From the NCBI GenBank assembly GCA_012271065.1, contig JAAXHE010000136.1, forward strand, positions 1 through 42,067: a stretch of 42,067 bases of DNA, read 5' to 3'. The notes below the pieces were generated by a model. That model was not told the DNA's origin, searched no databases, and saw only the letters and a list, made by a program, of their open reading frames with translations. Positions within the stretch are counted from its first letter, which is position 1; every line of letters begins with the position of its first letter. This document shows, piece after piece, positions 7,979 to 16,290 of the stretch. A program made the position numbers and the translations under genes. This DNA is from Candidatus Latescibacterota bacterium (GTDB lineage: Bacteria; Latescibacterota; UBA2968; GCA-2709665).

Positions 7979-8440
7979 ATGGCTTACAATCATATAGACA
8001 ACGAGGATCCGGTGACAGCCTGCCCGTTCTGTGATATAGCCTCCGGAAACGCAAGCGCGGTGATCGTGTGGGAGGACTCCCATATCGTAGCGTTTCTTGA
8101 CAACAGGCCCATACGGAGAGGCCATTGCTTGATCATTCCACGACGTCACTTCGAGTACTTCGACGATGTTCCTGCTGGCCTCGCGGCGAGAATAATGGAA
8201 CTTGGTCAAAGACTCGCAAGGAAAATGAAAGCAGTCTATCGGGTTGAACGCGTTGCTTTTCTCTACGCTGGAAGTGGCGTGCCACACGCCCACGCACATG
8301 TCTTTCCAATGCACGAAAACATGGACGTCACGTCTGCTCGCTACATTCTGAGTCCCGGGAACCCCGAATTTGGCTCATCCCATTTGAAGGAAGACATGGA
8401 TAGGCTTTTGACGGTGGGTTCGGAAATAAGGATCGACTGA
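7979..8440 (+). CDS. HIT-family nucleotide hydrolase/transferase
   Basis: 153 aa with all HIT features: zinc-type Cys pair CPFC near residues 15-18, 'VWEDSHIVAFLDNRPIRRGHCLIIPRRH' and the catalytic PHAHAHVFP, where the H-x-H-x-H signature is intact and the middle His is the nucleophile. HIT enzymes of this type (Hint-like) hydrolyse AMP-linked phosphoramidates or act as adenylylsulfate/Ap4A hydrolases. ATG 7979 lacks a clear ribosome site. GTG 8012, directly before TACPFC and preceded by ACGAGGA, may be the true start and would give 142 aa. The C-terminal 'SSHLKEDMDRLL' is the usual final helix. The gene is followed by a nucleotidyltransferase gene 16 bp downstream. Confidence 0.87.
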   Translation: MAYNHIDNEDPVTACPFCDIASGNASAVIVWEDSHIVAFLDNRPIRRGHCLIIPRRHFEYFDDVPAGLAARIMELGQRLARKMKAVYRVERVAFLYAGSGVPHAHAHVFPMHENMDVTSARYILSPGNPEFGSSHLKEDMDRLLTVGSEIRID

Positions 8441-8456
8441 ACAAACCCACACATGC

Positions 8457-9053
8457 GTGTACGAGATGACCATACATCAATTCGGAAATGAAGTCGTGGA
8501 GGTCCTTCGGAGGCATTTTTCTCCTGGAACGGTCAACTACCTCGGTTCATTCGCCTCGGGGAAGGTCGACGAATACAGCGACGTGGATCTCGAAGCCAGC
8601 GTTCAGGTTGAGCTCACGCAGGGGTTTTTCGATTCCTTATCGGCGTGTCTGAAGAAGCATTTCGGCGCATTCTCCGTACGGTTTGATCCGCAACAGAAGT
8701 ACGACCGGATGGCGCAGAACATAATGGTCAATTTTCACGACTTTCCGGTTTTCTGGAGGATAGATCTGGATATCAAATCGGACCTGGAGGCTTCTCAGAA
8801 ATGGCCTTCACCGTTCCCGGACTGGTCTGTCGCGACGTCCGCGTACTGGAACGTCGTATGGGCGGTAAAGCGAGCCAGGCGGGGCGAGGGCGATGCCAAT
8901 CACTACATGTTCAGCGCCTGCGAGAAACTGGGTCGGCCGGCGCTGGATTATTCCGTTGAGAATGTCGAGACCTTGCTATCATATTTGTGTGAGTTTCCCG
9001 ACGTCGACAGGACTTTGCTGTCGAAACTCCGCGGCGAAATCAAACGCCATTAG
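8457..9053 (+). CDS. Nucleotidyltransferase-fold protein (MNT/ANT-like)
   Basis: 198 aa with a minimal nucleotidyltransferase core: helix EVVEVLRRHF, then G30-S31 (YLGSFASGKVDEYSDVDLE) with Asp42 and Asp44, and a third acidic strand FWRIDLDIKSD (Asp103/Asp105). These are the three metal-binding carboxylates that transfer NMP to a hydroxyl. The C-terminal all-helical half (WNVVWAVKRARRGEGDANHYMF...) resembles the substrate or HEPN-like helical part of kanamycin-type nucleotidyltransferases. The start is GTG 8457, or ATG 8466 three codons later. Possible roles are small-molecule adenylylation or the enzyme half of a MNT-HEPN pair; no separate HEPN gene follows, so the first is favoured. Confidence 0.78.
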   Translation: MYEMTIHQFGNEVVEVLRRHFSPGTVNYLGSFASGKVDEYSDVDLEASVQVELTQGFFDSLSACLKKHFGAFSVRFDPQQKYDRMAQNIMVNFHDFPVFWRIDLDIKSDLEASQKWPSPFPDWSVATSAYWNVVWAVKRARRGEGDANHYMFSACEKLGRPALDYSVENVETLLSYLCEFPDVDRTLLSKLRGEIKRH

Positions 9054-9131
9054 CGAGGCTTTTCGGCCGTACTTTAACGTGGACCCGACACACGGGCCCG
9101 AAAACGTCAACTGACACAAGGAGATTCCAAC

Positions 9132-9515
9132 ATGAAAATCATACTCAATGGAGTTTTTGTTGAAGATCAGGACAAAGCGCTGAAGTTCTATACCGAGATA
9201 CTCGGTTTCGAAAAAAAACATGACGTTCCGGTTGGCGAACACAGGTGGATCACGGTCGTTTCGCCCGACGACCAGGAAGGGACCGAGCTTCTGCTCGAGC
9301 CGAACGAGAATCCGGTAGCGAAGACATATCAGAAAGGGATATTCGAACAGGGCATTGCCGCGACATGCTTCGGCGTGGACGACATTCGTGCAGAGCATGA
9401 GCGATTAAGCGCGCTCGGCGTGAGGTTTACGTTGGAGCCGACAGAGTGGGAGAACATCATCATGGCCGTCTTTGACGATACCTGCGGAAATCTAATACAG
9501 ATTATGCAGCAGTAG
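9132..9515 (+). CDS. VOC-family (glyoxalase/bleomycin-resistance-like) protein
   Basis: 127 aa made of two beta-alpha-beta-beta-beta units, the vicinal oxygen chelate fold. It starts MKIILNGVFVEDQDKALKFYTEILGF and ends in the near-invariant 'VFDDTCGNLIQIMQQ' of a very common bacterial subgroup. Putative metal ligands are few (His39 in GEHRW, Glu in GTELLLEP); the final ligand Glu is replaced by Gln-Ile-Met-Gln-Gln. The function in this subgroup is unproven, with proposed dioxygenase or ligand-sequestering roles. AAGGAG at 9119-9124 gives a clear start. The gene is monocistronic, followed by a repeat-bearing gap. Confidence 0.88.
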   Translation: MKIILNGVFVEDQDKALKFYTEILGFEKKHDVPVGEHRWITVVSPDDQEGTELLLEPNENPVAKTYQKGIFEQGIAATCFGVDDIRAEHERLSALGVRFTLEPTEWENIIMAVFDDTCGNLIQIMQQ

Positions 9516-9542
9516 CACCGGTCCCACGATGCATTTGGCACA

Positions 9543-9721
9543 ACTACGCTCAGAAGGACATGTCGTCCCACGGCCCTCAATGAAATGTCTCCGAGATACG
9601 TGTACGTGAGCTGTCATCCTGAGGACTTGCCCTGAGCCTGTCGAAGGGTGCCGCCTGGCTGACGAAGGATCTCCTGCAGCATGTGATGATGTCCACGGGC
9701 CAGCCGACCGCCGCCACCTGA
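9543..9721. repeat. Long direct repeat, copy A (upstream of GNAT gene)
   Basis: About 179 bp beginning ACTACGCTCAGA, with CCCTCAATGAAATGT, CGTGTACGTGAG, TGTCATCCTGAGGA and a GCCACCTGA end. The same order and spacing recur at 10448-10612. Copy A alone carries an inverse CCTTCGACAGGCTCAGGG element at 9630-9648, which accounts for its extra length. Confidence 0.8.
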
Positions 9722-9788
9722 CAGGCAGCACAAGGTCTCCCTTTTGTCGGGGCATTGGGTCCGGCAGATTTATCGGGTTTCAGTGGAT

Positions 9789-10400
9789 ATGGCAAGTCGT
9801 GAAACACAAATTGACCGTGGTATTATTCGTCGTGCCAGACAGGGTGAAGGGTCCGAACTCACCGCTCTGGCACGCAGATCCAAGGGACTCTGGGGGTATG
9901 ACGAATCATTCCTTTCGGCCTGCGAGAAAGAGTTGACGGTCTCAGATGTAGAATTGGCGCACAATCCGGCGTATGTGATCGACGATTCGGGACGCATTGT
10001 AGGATTTTATATGCTCCAACCGCTAACCATAAGTGAAGTCGAGTTGACGTTTCTCTTTGTAGAGCCGGATGAAATCGGACGTGGATATGGCGGACGTCTG
10101 TTGCGACATGCCGTATCAACAGCATCCAACCTGGAATTCAGGACGATGCTTATTCAGGGCGACCCGCATGCCGACGGGTTCTATCGTGCAATGGGCGCCA
10201 GGAAGATTGGTACCAGATCTTCGGAGAGCATTCCGGGACGCGAATTGCCACTCTACAACATCGACCTGACGGTGCAAGAAGCCGCGTCCGTTCCCCGAGC
10301 TAGTCGAAGAGGCGAATGGCAGGCGACGGCTGATGCGGTGGAGGTGTCGAACACGCGCGCACAATGTTTTGCTGAGGAGGCGTCCGCACAAATGGGCTGA
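9789..10400 (+). CDS. GNAT-family N-acetyltransferase
   Basis: 203 aa from ATG 9789 (MASRETQIDRGIIRRARQGE). Codons before it run through unrelated sequence. GNATs transfer acetyl from acetyl-CoA to an amine. The acetyl-CoA pyrophosphate loop is in 'FLFVEPDEIGRGYGGRLLRHAV' (about residues 90-108, R/Q-x-x-G-x-G/A pattern GRGYGG), and the C-terminal strand-helix is 'ADGFYRAMGARKIGT'. The catalytic domain ends near 'LPLYNIDL'. The last ~40 residues (EAASVPRASRRGEWQ...) have no domain character and may be noncoding sequence read through. The gene is bracketed by the two long direct repeats, so gain or loss by recombination is plausible. The substrate is unknown. Confidence 0.85.
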   Translation: MASRETQIDRGIIRRARQGEGSELTALARRSKGLWGYDESFLSACEKELTVSDVELAHNPAYVIDDSGRIVGFYMLQPLTISEVELTFLFVEPDEIGRGYGGRLLRHAVSTASNLEFRTMLIQGDPHADGFYRAMGARKIGTRSSESIPGRELPLYNIDLTVQEAASVPRASRRGEWQATADAVEVSNTRAQCFAEEASAQMG

Positions 10401-10447
10401 TGAATGCTTCCGCTGCACGTTCAATCGAGTAGACGGGAGATTCTTCG

Positions 10448-10612
10448 ACTACGCTCAGAGTGACATGGCGTCGCACGACCCTCAATGAAATGTTTCCGAG
10501 AAACGTGTACGTGAGTTGTCATTCTGAGGAAGCCCTTTCTGCCGCCAGGCTGACGAATGATCTCCTGAAACGTGGGACAATGTCCTGGGATTAGTTGGGC
10601 GCCACCACCTGA
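10448..10612. repeat. Long direct repeat, copy B (downstream of GNAT gene)
   Basis: About 165 bp, same orientation as copy A at 9543: ACTACGCTCAGA/GTGACATG, CCCTCAATGAAATGT, CCGAGAAACGTGTACGTGAG, TGTCATTCTGAGGA, CAGGCTGACGAA, GATCTCCTG, ACCTGATGCC. It is clearly diverged, so the duplication is not recent. Confidence 0.8.
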
Positions 10613-11547
10613 TGCCATTGCTCATAGAACCCGACTCGCTCTGACGGATGAAAAGGAATGGAAGTTATAAGTCGTGAAAAAATAAATCGATATTAGATTG
10701 ATTCATCCCACACGAGTGATCGCTCTATGGCCAAATCAATGAAAAAGTTCCCCACTCTATACAAAATAGCCAATTTAGAGGGCGAACGAGCGGCGGACGA
10801 TTATGGATACATTAGTGCCGACACATAGACCTAAATGTCATGAAGTGAGCCAGAAACGGCCGCATTTTTCGGGCCTGCCTACGCACGATTCCCGATGAAG
10901 ATGCGGTGTCGATCTTGATGTCCACATTCGCCCGGCCCACTTGGTAAGCCCCTCCTCGGCTTCGGCGCGAAATACGCCTCCATCTTTCCTGCCTGCGATC
11001 CATTCAACCCACCCACAATCACTCTCCGTGAATCTCCCGAATCGTTGCAAATCACAACACCTCCGGTGGCCCTCAGAGTTGGCATTTGCAGGTTGTTTTT
11101 GAGTTTCCAGGCTGATGATGACTGGCATGGCGAATATCTGTGCTAACCCCTCCAAAGGCGTATTTTGGGCGCCTTTCACCTGCCAGAAACCGACAGTTCA
11201 TATCCTAACCCCATTATATTCAACACTTAATCCGAAATACAAATAGTGGCACGTTTTTTGTTTATTTATATGAGAATGCGTAGTTGCGATCGCGCATAAT
11301 ACGTACATTGAGGCACGGCAGATGGTCACACGGTGGCCTAAATCCGCGGGATGGGTCTGGCTTCAAGCCGGATTTCAGTTTAACTTCCCAACTGGGAGAA
11401 AGCGATGGCAACACGTTCACCACCCCATCGTAACCGGCCACTAATAAACCGGTGAAATACGTAGGACAGAACCGAAGTTGATGGTCCAGCCGCAGCACGG
11501 CTACTTTGATGTGAAACGATGAATCCAATTGCAGAGGAGAGAGACAG
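10613..11547. other. Gene-poor gap upstream of the nuclease gene
   Basis: 935 bp with no convincing gene. It is more AT-rich than its surroundings at 10650-10800 and 11210-11270. A 33-codon frame at 10727-10828 (MAKSMKKFPTLYKIANLEGE...) has no family signature. Minus-strand frames at 10838-11179 and 11262-11528 look like chance frames. The last 300 bp should hold the promoter of the nuclease gene, but no clear -35/-10 pair is evident. Confidence 0.5.
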
Positions 11548-12537
11548 ATGACGATCTACGCGCTCAAAGCCACCGAGGAATGGAACGAACGCATATTTGA
11601 CTCGTTGACGCGTGGCAAAGGTCGATTTGGCTGGAGCTACGTAAATGCCGATCTAAGGGAGTTGAAGAACAGGATCGAAGAATCGGGATGGGATTCGCTC
11701 AGCGATGATGAGAAGAACTGTTACCAGGAGTTTCTTTTGAGATTGGAAGAAGACGATTATGTTGTCTATATCAATCTGCCTGTGTGGGGTGAATGCACTG
11801 TGGCCAGGGTGACCGGTGGGTACTCTTGGGTTGGCGGCGACGATGATTTTAATCATCGATTCGACGTCTGCCGGGAATCGGTACGCTCCTTTAATCGGAA
11901 CGACGCTAGGGTGACGCCCGCCTTGAGCGCACGTCTAAAACTACAGGGGAGGTGGTGGACGATACACGTGGAGGATGATTTCAGGCGGCTATTGGAAGCC
12001 CTAGAAACAGAGGCACCAGCGCCGAGAACGTCTGAGACAAGCCTGGCATATCTTTCCGAGCAGATTCAACCACTTCTCGAAGATATCTCACATAAAATCA
12101 GCCGCACACATCCAAACAGGAATCTCGAACCTCTTGTTGAGAAGGTATTTCAAAGCGTTCCCGGAGTTAGGGCTGTGAAACGACAGGGAGGCGCTGGTGA
12201 TCACGGGGCCGATTTGATAGTGGATTTCGAATTCGGTTCCATCCCGGGATTGGTTCACCGAGATACGCTTGTTGTTCAGGTCAAATCCTTCGAAGGGGAG
12301 ATTCACAATACGCGCGCGATCGAAGATATCAGAAGAGCGTTTCAGCAATATGAACATGCAAATCAGGGACTGATCGTCTCAACGGGGACGACCCCGGGCG
12401 AAAACTTCAGGCAGGAATTGGACAAGCTTCAAGAAGACACAGGCAAGGCGGTTGCAATGTTGACGGGGTCCGAATTTGCTGCATTTTTCCTGAAGTTTGG
12501 TGGGGATCTGTTAGACTCTGAGGCGCGCACCGAATGA
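11548..12537 (+). CDS. Mrr-like restriction endonuclease (PD-(D/E)XK)
   Basis: 329 aa from ATG 11548 with GAGGAGAGAG just upstream. Residues 1 to about 150 form an N-terminal recognition or sensor domain ('RGKGRFGWSYVNADLRELK', 'DDYVVYINLPVWGECTVARVTG', 'ALSARLKLQGRWWTI'). Residues 190-320 form an Mrr-type nuclease core: 'VKRQGGAGDHGADLIVDFEF' with Asp222, then 'VVQVKSFEG' with Gln244-Val-Lys246. Together these make the D ... Q-x-K active site, followed by the conserved 'ANQGLIVSTG'. Mrr-like enzymes cut DNA and often target modified bases. It is likely a cytosolic type IV-like defence nuclease. It converges on the BrxD/SNF2 operon, with 323 bp between stops. There is no methylase next to it, which fits modification-dependent cutting. 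Confidence 0.85.
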   Translation: MTIYALKATEEWNERIFDSLTRGKGRFGWSYVNADLRELKNRIEESGWDSLSDDEKNCYQEFLLRLEEDDYVVYINLPVWGECTVARVTGGYSWVGGDDDFNHRFDVCRESVRSFNRNDARVTPALSARLKLQGRWWTIHVEDDFRRLLEALETEAPAPRTSETSLAYLSEQIQPLLEDISHKISRTHPNRNLEPLVEKVFQSVPGVRAVKRQGGAGDHGADLIVDFEFGSIPGLVHRDTLVVQVKSFEGEIHNTRAIEDIRRAFQQYEHANQGLIVSTGTTPGENFRQELDKLQEDTGKAVAMLTGSEFAAFFLKFGGDLLDSEARTE

Positions 12538-12860
12538 TTCGATCACTTGGATTTCGCTCATCGTGTCATCGCAAATCGCGTCGATCCAAGGGCTCACCGG
12601 TCGTTGACCTGAGCTTGTCGAAGGCGGTTCCTCGGCATTGCCCTGAGCATGCGGAAGGGGCTTCAATGTCGCCGCGGGTCTATGCTGGCGGAATCGGAAA
12701 CCCGTGGTTAGGGTGATCCAAGCTCGTTCAAGGCTTGATCAAAATGAGCGTGCCACGCGTCATCAAGCTTGTAATCTGGATTCCCAAAAGCCACCGAATC
12801 CAGGGCAATATATCACGTTGACCTTGCTCAAGGCTGTTCAAGCGTGCATCCATCGGCTCA
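12538..12860. repeat. Convergent gap filled with degraded dispersed repeats
   Basis: 323 bp between two converging stops. It contains CCTGAGCTTGTCGAAGG at 12608-12624 and the degraded CCCTGAGCATGCGGAAGG at 12641-12658. It also holds a self-similar stretch with repeated CAAGCTCGTTCAAGGCTTGATCAA-like and CTTGCTCAAGGCTGTTCAAGC-like segments (12719-12842). No gene and no classic terminator were seen. Confidence 0.5.
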
Positions 12861-14990
12861 CTAATCCCCTCGATCCGCGACGAGCGGCCGTTCTAGTCCG
12901 AACAACCCGAAAAGTTCATCGCTGTTCAGCTGGGCGGACAGATCCATCGACACATCGTCGATGAGTTGGTTAAACAGTTCCCGTTTGTTCTCCAGAATAT
13001 CGTCAATGCGCTCCTCAATGGTTCCAATGCTGGAATACTTGATGACGTTGACTTTGACAGTCTGGCCGATGCGGTGGCTTCGGTCTTCTGCTTGACTTTC
13101 TACGGCGGGGTTCCACCAACGGTCCAGGTGAATCACGTAGGACGCCTCCTGCAGGTTCAATCCCAGACCGCCCGCTCGCAACGACAGTACCAACACTTTG
13201 TGTTCGCTACTAGTTTTGAATCGTTCGATGATTTCGGCTCGCTCCTGCAAAGGCAAGGCTCCGGTGATAGTAAGCGGGATGAAATCCCGCAAGTGGTTAG
13301 CCACGGCGCCCGCGCCGGATGTGTCGCTGACGTACTGCGAGAATATTAGAGTCTTGTGTCCCTGGGCTGCCAGTTGATCCACGCGGTCCTTGATGTCGGC
13401 CAATTTGCTGGATTCACCAGTCTTTGGGTCAGCGTTGCAGATCTGCTTCAGGCGAGTGATGAGCTCAAGTACGTGCCGCACGCTGACTTCTGCGCCAAGA
13501 GACTTCAGGTAGACGATGCCATCCTGTTCCGCCTTATCGTAGCTATCGCGTTGGCGGGAGCCCAACTCGATATCGACCTTCGTGACCTGCTTGACAGGAA
13601 GGTCTTTCAAGACCTCCGCTTTCTTGCGTCGAACCTGCAACTCGCGGTGACGCCTCTGCAATTCCACACCTGGACGGTACCGCTTTATCAATCCAGTGCT
13701 GTCATAGTCAACGAACTCCAGTATCGAAGCCAACTCCTCCTCGCGATTCTCCATAGGGGTACCTGTCAGAGCCCAGGAGCGATTTCTTTTTATCCTTTTC
13801 AGGGCTTCGCTCGTATCGTTGCGGTTCTTGATCCTCTGAGCCTCGTCCGCTACAACCACGTCCCAGTTTTTGCGACCCAGCAGAGATTGGGTGCTGAAGT
13901 CGGACCTCAGGGTATCATAACTCACGATTGTTATCTCTTTCTCGGCATGCCACTGCCACCCGCGGTCCGATACCGAACCACGTATGATGATAGCGGAAAG
14001 CTCTGGCGCCCATTTTTCAATCTCGCGTCGCCACTGGTTCAGCACACTTGCAGGAGCCGTGATCAAGCACGATTTGATCTCCCGACGCGCCCGGAGAATC
14101 CGTAAGGCTGTGATGGCCTGCACGGTTTTGCCCAAGCCCATGTCGTCTGCCAGAAGCAGCCGGCGGTTTTCCACCAAAGCACGGACACCCTGCTGCTGAA
14201 ATGGCATCAACTTACCGGCCGAATGCAGCGAGATTGTTCGGGTCGGTTCCGGCGGATTGGCCAGAACGGCCCGCAGACGTTTGGCCAGAGTCACGTCGGG
14301 TCGTGGTCCTGAACTTGCCTGTTGGATGTTCTCACGAATTGTCAAATAATCGCTGGTGGGATATTCAAGGCGATCGGGCAATGAAGATAAGCTTACTACA
14401 ACGGCCAAACCAGAAAGGTTGGTGACAGCGTAAATTCGATCGTCGCCAAAGGCTACGTGCAGTCCTGCAGTCGCCCGTTCGAAAGGTTCAGCGGGATTGC
14501 CCCGGTCCAGTATCTCTAAGAGAAGTTGGCTCGCTTCTGTATCTGGATCGGGTTTCTCCGCAACCCAAAGCAAATCCAAACTTTCACTATCCTGGTCGTC
14601 CGATTTGCCATTGGACCGAACACCGGATGTTGCGATACGGCAAAAGGGTATCTGTACTTTTAGTTCTTTGTTGATCGCTCCATGAGGTACTTCATCGGCC
14701 CGAGCGAATATCAGCGTTGGCACAGAGGTGACAGCTCTGAGTAGTGATTTTGCCAGCGATTGTAAAAAACCCGGCTTGTCGATTGCGGGTCGTCCGCCAG
14801 AACCCGACCATACCCTTCGGGTGAAGCAGAAGTCCAGAGGTTCACCCTGCGCGGATGTCTGAAACAGCGCCGCACGTATGCCTTTACCGCCCTTTTCTTC
14901 GAGGAACCGCAGCCATGCCACCGCGCCGGACCCCGCATTCACCGATTTCAGTTCATCAAAAAGTTTCCGCAATTCGGTATACCCCGGCAA
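12861..14990 (-). CDS. SNF2-family DEAD/DEAH-box helicase, last gene of candidate defence operon
   Basis: 709 aa with both RecA lobes of a Swi2/Snf2 translocase. Motif I DDMGLGKT is at residues 282-289, Ia 'LITAPASVLNQW', motif II DEAQ 382-385, III 'ALTGTPMEN', then 'TLIFSQYV', V 'LSLRAGGLGLNLQEA' and VI QAEDRSHRIGQ ending near 643. Residues 1 to about 250 are an accessory N-terminal region ('LDFCFTRRVWSG', 'VQIPFCRIATSG') without a named domain. The frame begins TTG 14990 after a TGA at 15012-15014, 17 bp past the previous stop. It has no Shine-Dalgarno, so translation probably depends on coupling to the ATPase gene. SNF2 helicases end many defence operons (DISARM, BREX types, Shango). Confidence 0.9.
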   Translation of the reverse strand: MPGYTELRKLFDELKSVNAGSGAVAWLRFLEEKGGKGIRAALFQTSAQGEPLDFCFTRRVWSGSGGRPAIDKPGFLQSLAKSLLRAVTSVPTLIFARADEVPHGAINKELKVQIPFCRIATSGVRSNGKSDDQDSESLDLLWVAEKPDPDTEASQLLLEILDRGNPAEPFERATAGLHVAFGDDRIYAVTNLSGLAVVVSLSSLPDRLEYPTSDYLTIRENIQQASSGPRPDVTLAKRLRAVLANPPEPTRTISLHSAGKLMPFQQQGVRALVENRRLLLADDMGLGKTVQAITALRILRARREIKSCLITAPASVLNQWRREIEKWAPELSAIIIRGSVSDRGWQWHAEKEITIVSYDTLRSDFSTQSLLGRKNWDVVVADEAQRIKNRNDTSEALKRIKRNRSWALTGTPMENREEELASILEFVDYDSTGLIKRYRPGVELQRRHRELQVRRKKAEVLKDLPVKQVTKVDIELGSRQRDSYDKAEQDGIVYLKSLGAEVSVRHVLELITRLKQICNADPKTGESSKLADIKDRVDQLAAQGHKTLIFSQYVSDTSGAGAVANHLRDFIPLTITGALPLQERAEIIERFKTSSEHKVLVLSLRAGGLGLNLQEASYVIHLDRWWNPAVESQAEDRSHRIGQTVKVNVIKYSSIGTIEERIDDILENKRELFNQLIDDVSMDLSAQLNSDELFGLFGLERPLVADRGD

Positions 14991-15007
14991 GGAGGGATGG
15001 TCGCGTT

Positions 15008-16276
15008 CTAATCAGTATCGTCCCGGGACTCTCGTTCGAGGTCGGCGTTCTCTGTATAGCCGTGCCTGAACTCCTCGCCCTCGGTGTTTGGTTGGTAGTC
15101 GGGATAGCGTCGCATCAGATCCCATTCGTTTATGGCGGCGCGGACCTTGTAGCGCATCCGGTTCTGATACCCGGCACCGCCGGCCCTCATTGGCACCGGC
15201 GGAGCATCCCAGCCGTAGGCGTCGGCGTAGAGTCTCCTTAGATTCTCCATGGTCTGTTGAACGTCCGCGTCTGTTGGTTGATTCAGCGGCGAACATCCTT
15301 GGACGAGCAATCTCATACCGATATCGGCGTCTGCCTTCAATCTTTCGTAACGTTCCGTACTATCCATCTTTGGCCCCACGTAGTCGCGGTCCTTCTTTCC
15401 ATCCGTGATGATTGCGGAAGCAAAATCGTCGGTGACGGAACCCACGGTTCTCAGCCCCGGATATGACCCGCTGGCCGCCTGTCCCAACCAACGAGCCAGC
15501 TCGGCGTAAGACCTTCCCCGCTGCAGGAGAGAGTACGAACCGACAAGTTCGATCTCGTCCAGCAGTACCACCCAGCCCCTGTAACCTGCTGCCCTGATCA
15601 GCTCGACGGCGAAACGGAGACGCTGGGGCGGCAGGTCGGCGGCTTTGGGTGCCCGGAACGAGTAACTCTGCTTTTGCCCTATCTGTCTTAGGCCATTCTT
15701 GACGCGAGAAATGTAGACTCTATCGCCCGCCCAGAAGTTCTCGATTTCGCTGTTCAGTTCGAGATCACGCGATCGTTCGTGTACGAGCAGACTGGCCGGG
15801 AACATCTGGCTCAGCCCATTCGCGCCGGTGTCGTTTGCCCATTTAAAGAAGTCGGCGTATTCTCGTGAATCGAGCTTCAGCGCCTGTCCCAGTTCCTCCA
15901 TCAACCGGCCGGTGCGGTCGGGCATCTGGGCGTTATCCACAGCCGATTTGAATACCTTACCCAGGTCGTATAGCGGCGTCTCTTTGCTTATGGTCACCTT
16001 GCTACAGACGAAACCCTGCGAAAGAGCCTGATCTTCCAGGTGAGTAAGCAGGTGAGACTTGCCGGAGCCGAAATCACCAGAGACCAGCATACCCAAAGTG
16101 CCGGACGAAAGGTCGACGCCTTCCGTAGCCCCGGTCAACATACCTTCGAATTGACCTTCAGCCTCCGGCTGGTTGCAGCCCAATAGCTTCACGGCGTCCC
16201 TGTTAGGCACGCCGTTTCGGAGAGCCTCCAAGGCTCGCCTGGAGGCGAATCTCTGTTTATCTGCTAAAACTGCCAC
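15008..16276 (-). CDS. BrxD/SngB-like P-loop ATPase (DUF2791 family)
   Basis: 422 aa from GTG 16276, preceded by AGGAAGGTGG. Walker A GDFGSGKS occupies residues 67-74 and Walker B WVVLLDEIEL has Asp240-Glu241. The sequence around them ('RFASRRALEALRNGVPNRDAVKLLG', 'LIRAAGYRGWVVLLDEIELVG', 'QRGRSYAELARWLG') is the pattern of the ATP-binding proteins called BrxD in BREX type 2 and SngB-like in Shango. These AAA-like ATPases work next to a helicase in phage defence. The C-terminus (GGAGYQNRMRYKVRAAINEWDLMRRYPDY) is the usual family end. It is the third gene of a tightly packed minus-strand operon, 14 bp after the degenerate paralogue and 17 bp before the helicase. Confidence 0.85.
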   Translation of the reverse strand: MAVLADKQRFASRRALEALRNGVPNRDAVKLLGCNQPEAEGQFEGMLTGATEGVDLSSGTLGMLVSGDFGSGKSHLLTHLEDQALSQGFVCSKVTISKETPLYDLGKVFKSAVDNAQMPDRTGRLMEELGQALKLDSREYADFFKWANDTGANGLSQMFPASLLVHERSRDLELNSEIENFWAGDRVYISRVKNGLRQIGQKQSYSFRAPKAADLPPQRLRFAVELIRAAGYRGWVVLLDEIELVGSYSLLQRGRSYAELARWLGQAASGSYPGLRTVGSVTDDFASAIITDGKKDRDYVGPKMDSTERYERLKADADIGMRLLVQGCSPLNQPTDADVQQTMENLRRLYADAYGWDAPPVPMRAGGAGYQNRMRYKVRAAINEWDLMRRYPDYQPNTEGEEFRHGYTENADLERESRDDTD

Positions 16277-16290
16277 TGTCTTCCACCTTC

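Noticed and set aside
10838..11179. Minus-strand frame in the gap before the nuclease gene
   Set aside because: No recognisable motif, no ribosome site, and a competing frame overlaps it; treated as chance.
13356..14105. Long plus-strand frame antisense to the SNF2 helicase
   Set aside because: It is the shadow of a gene with all helicase motifs on the other strand and has no family signature.
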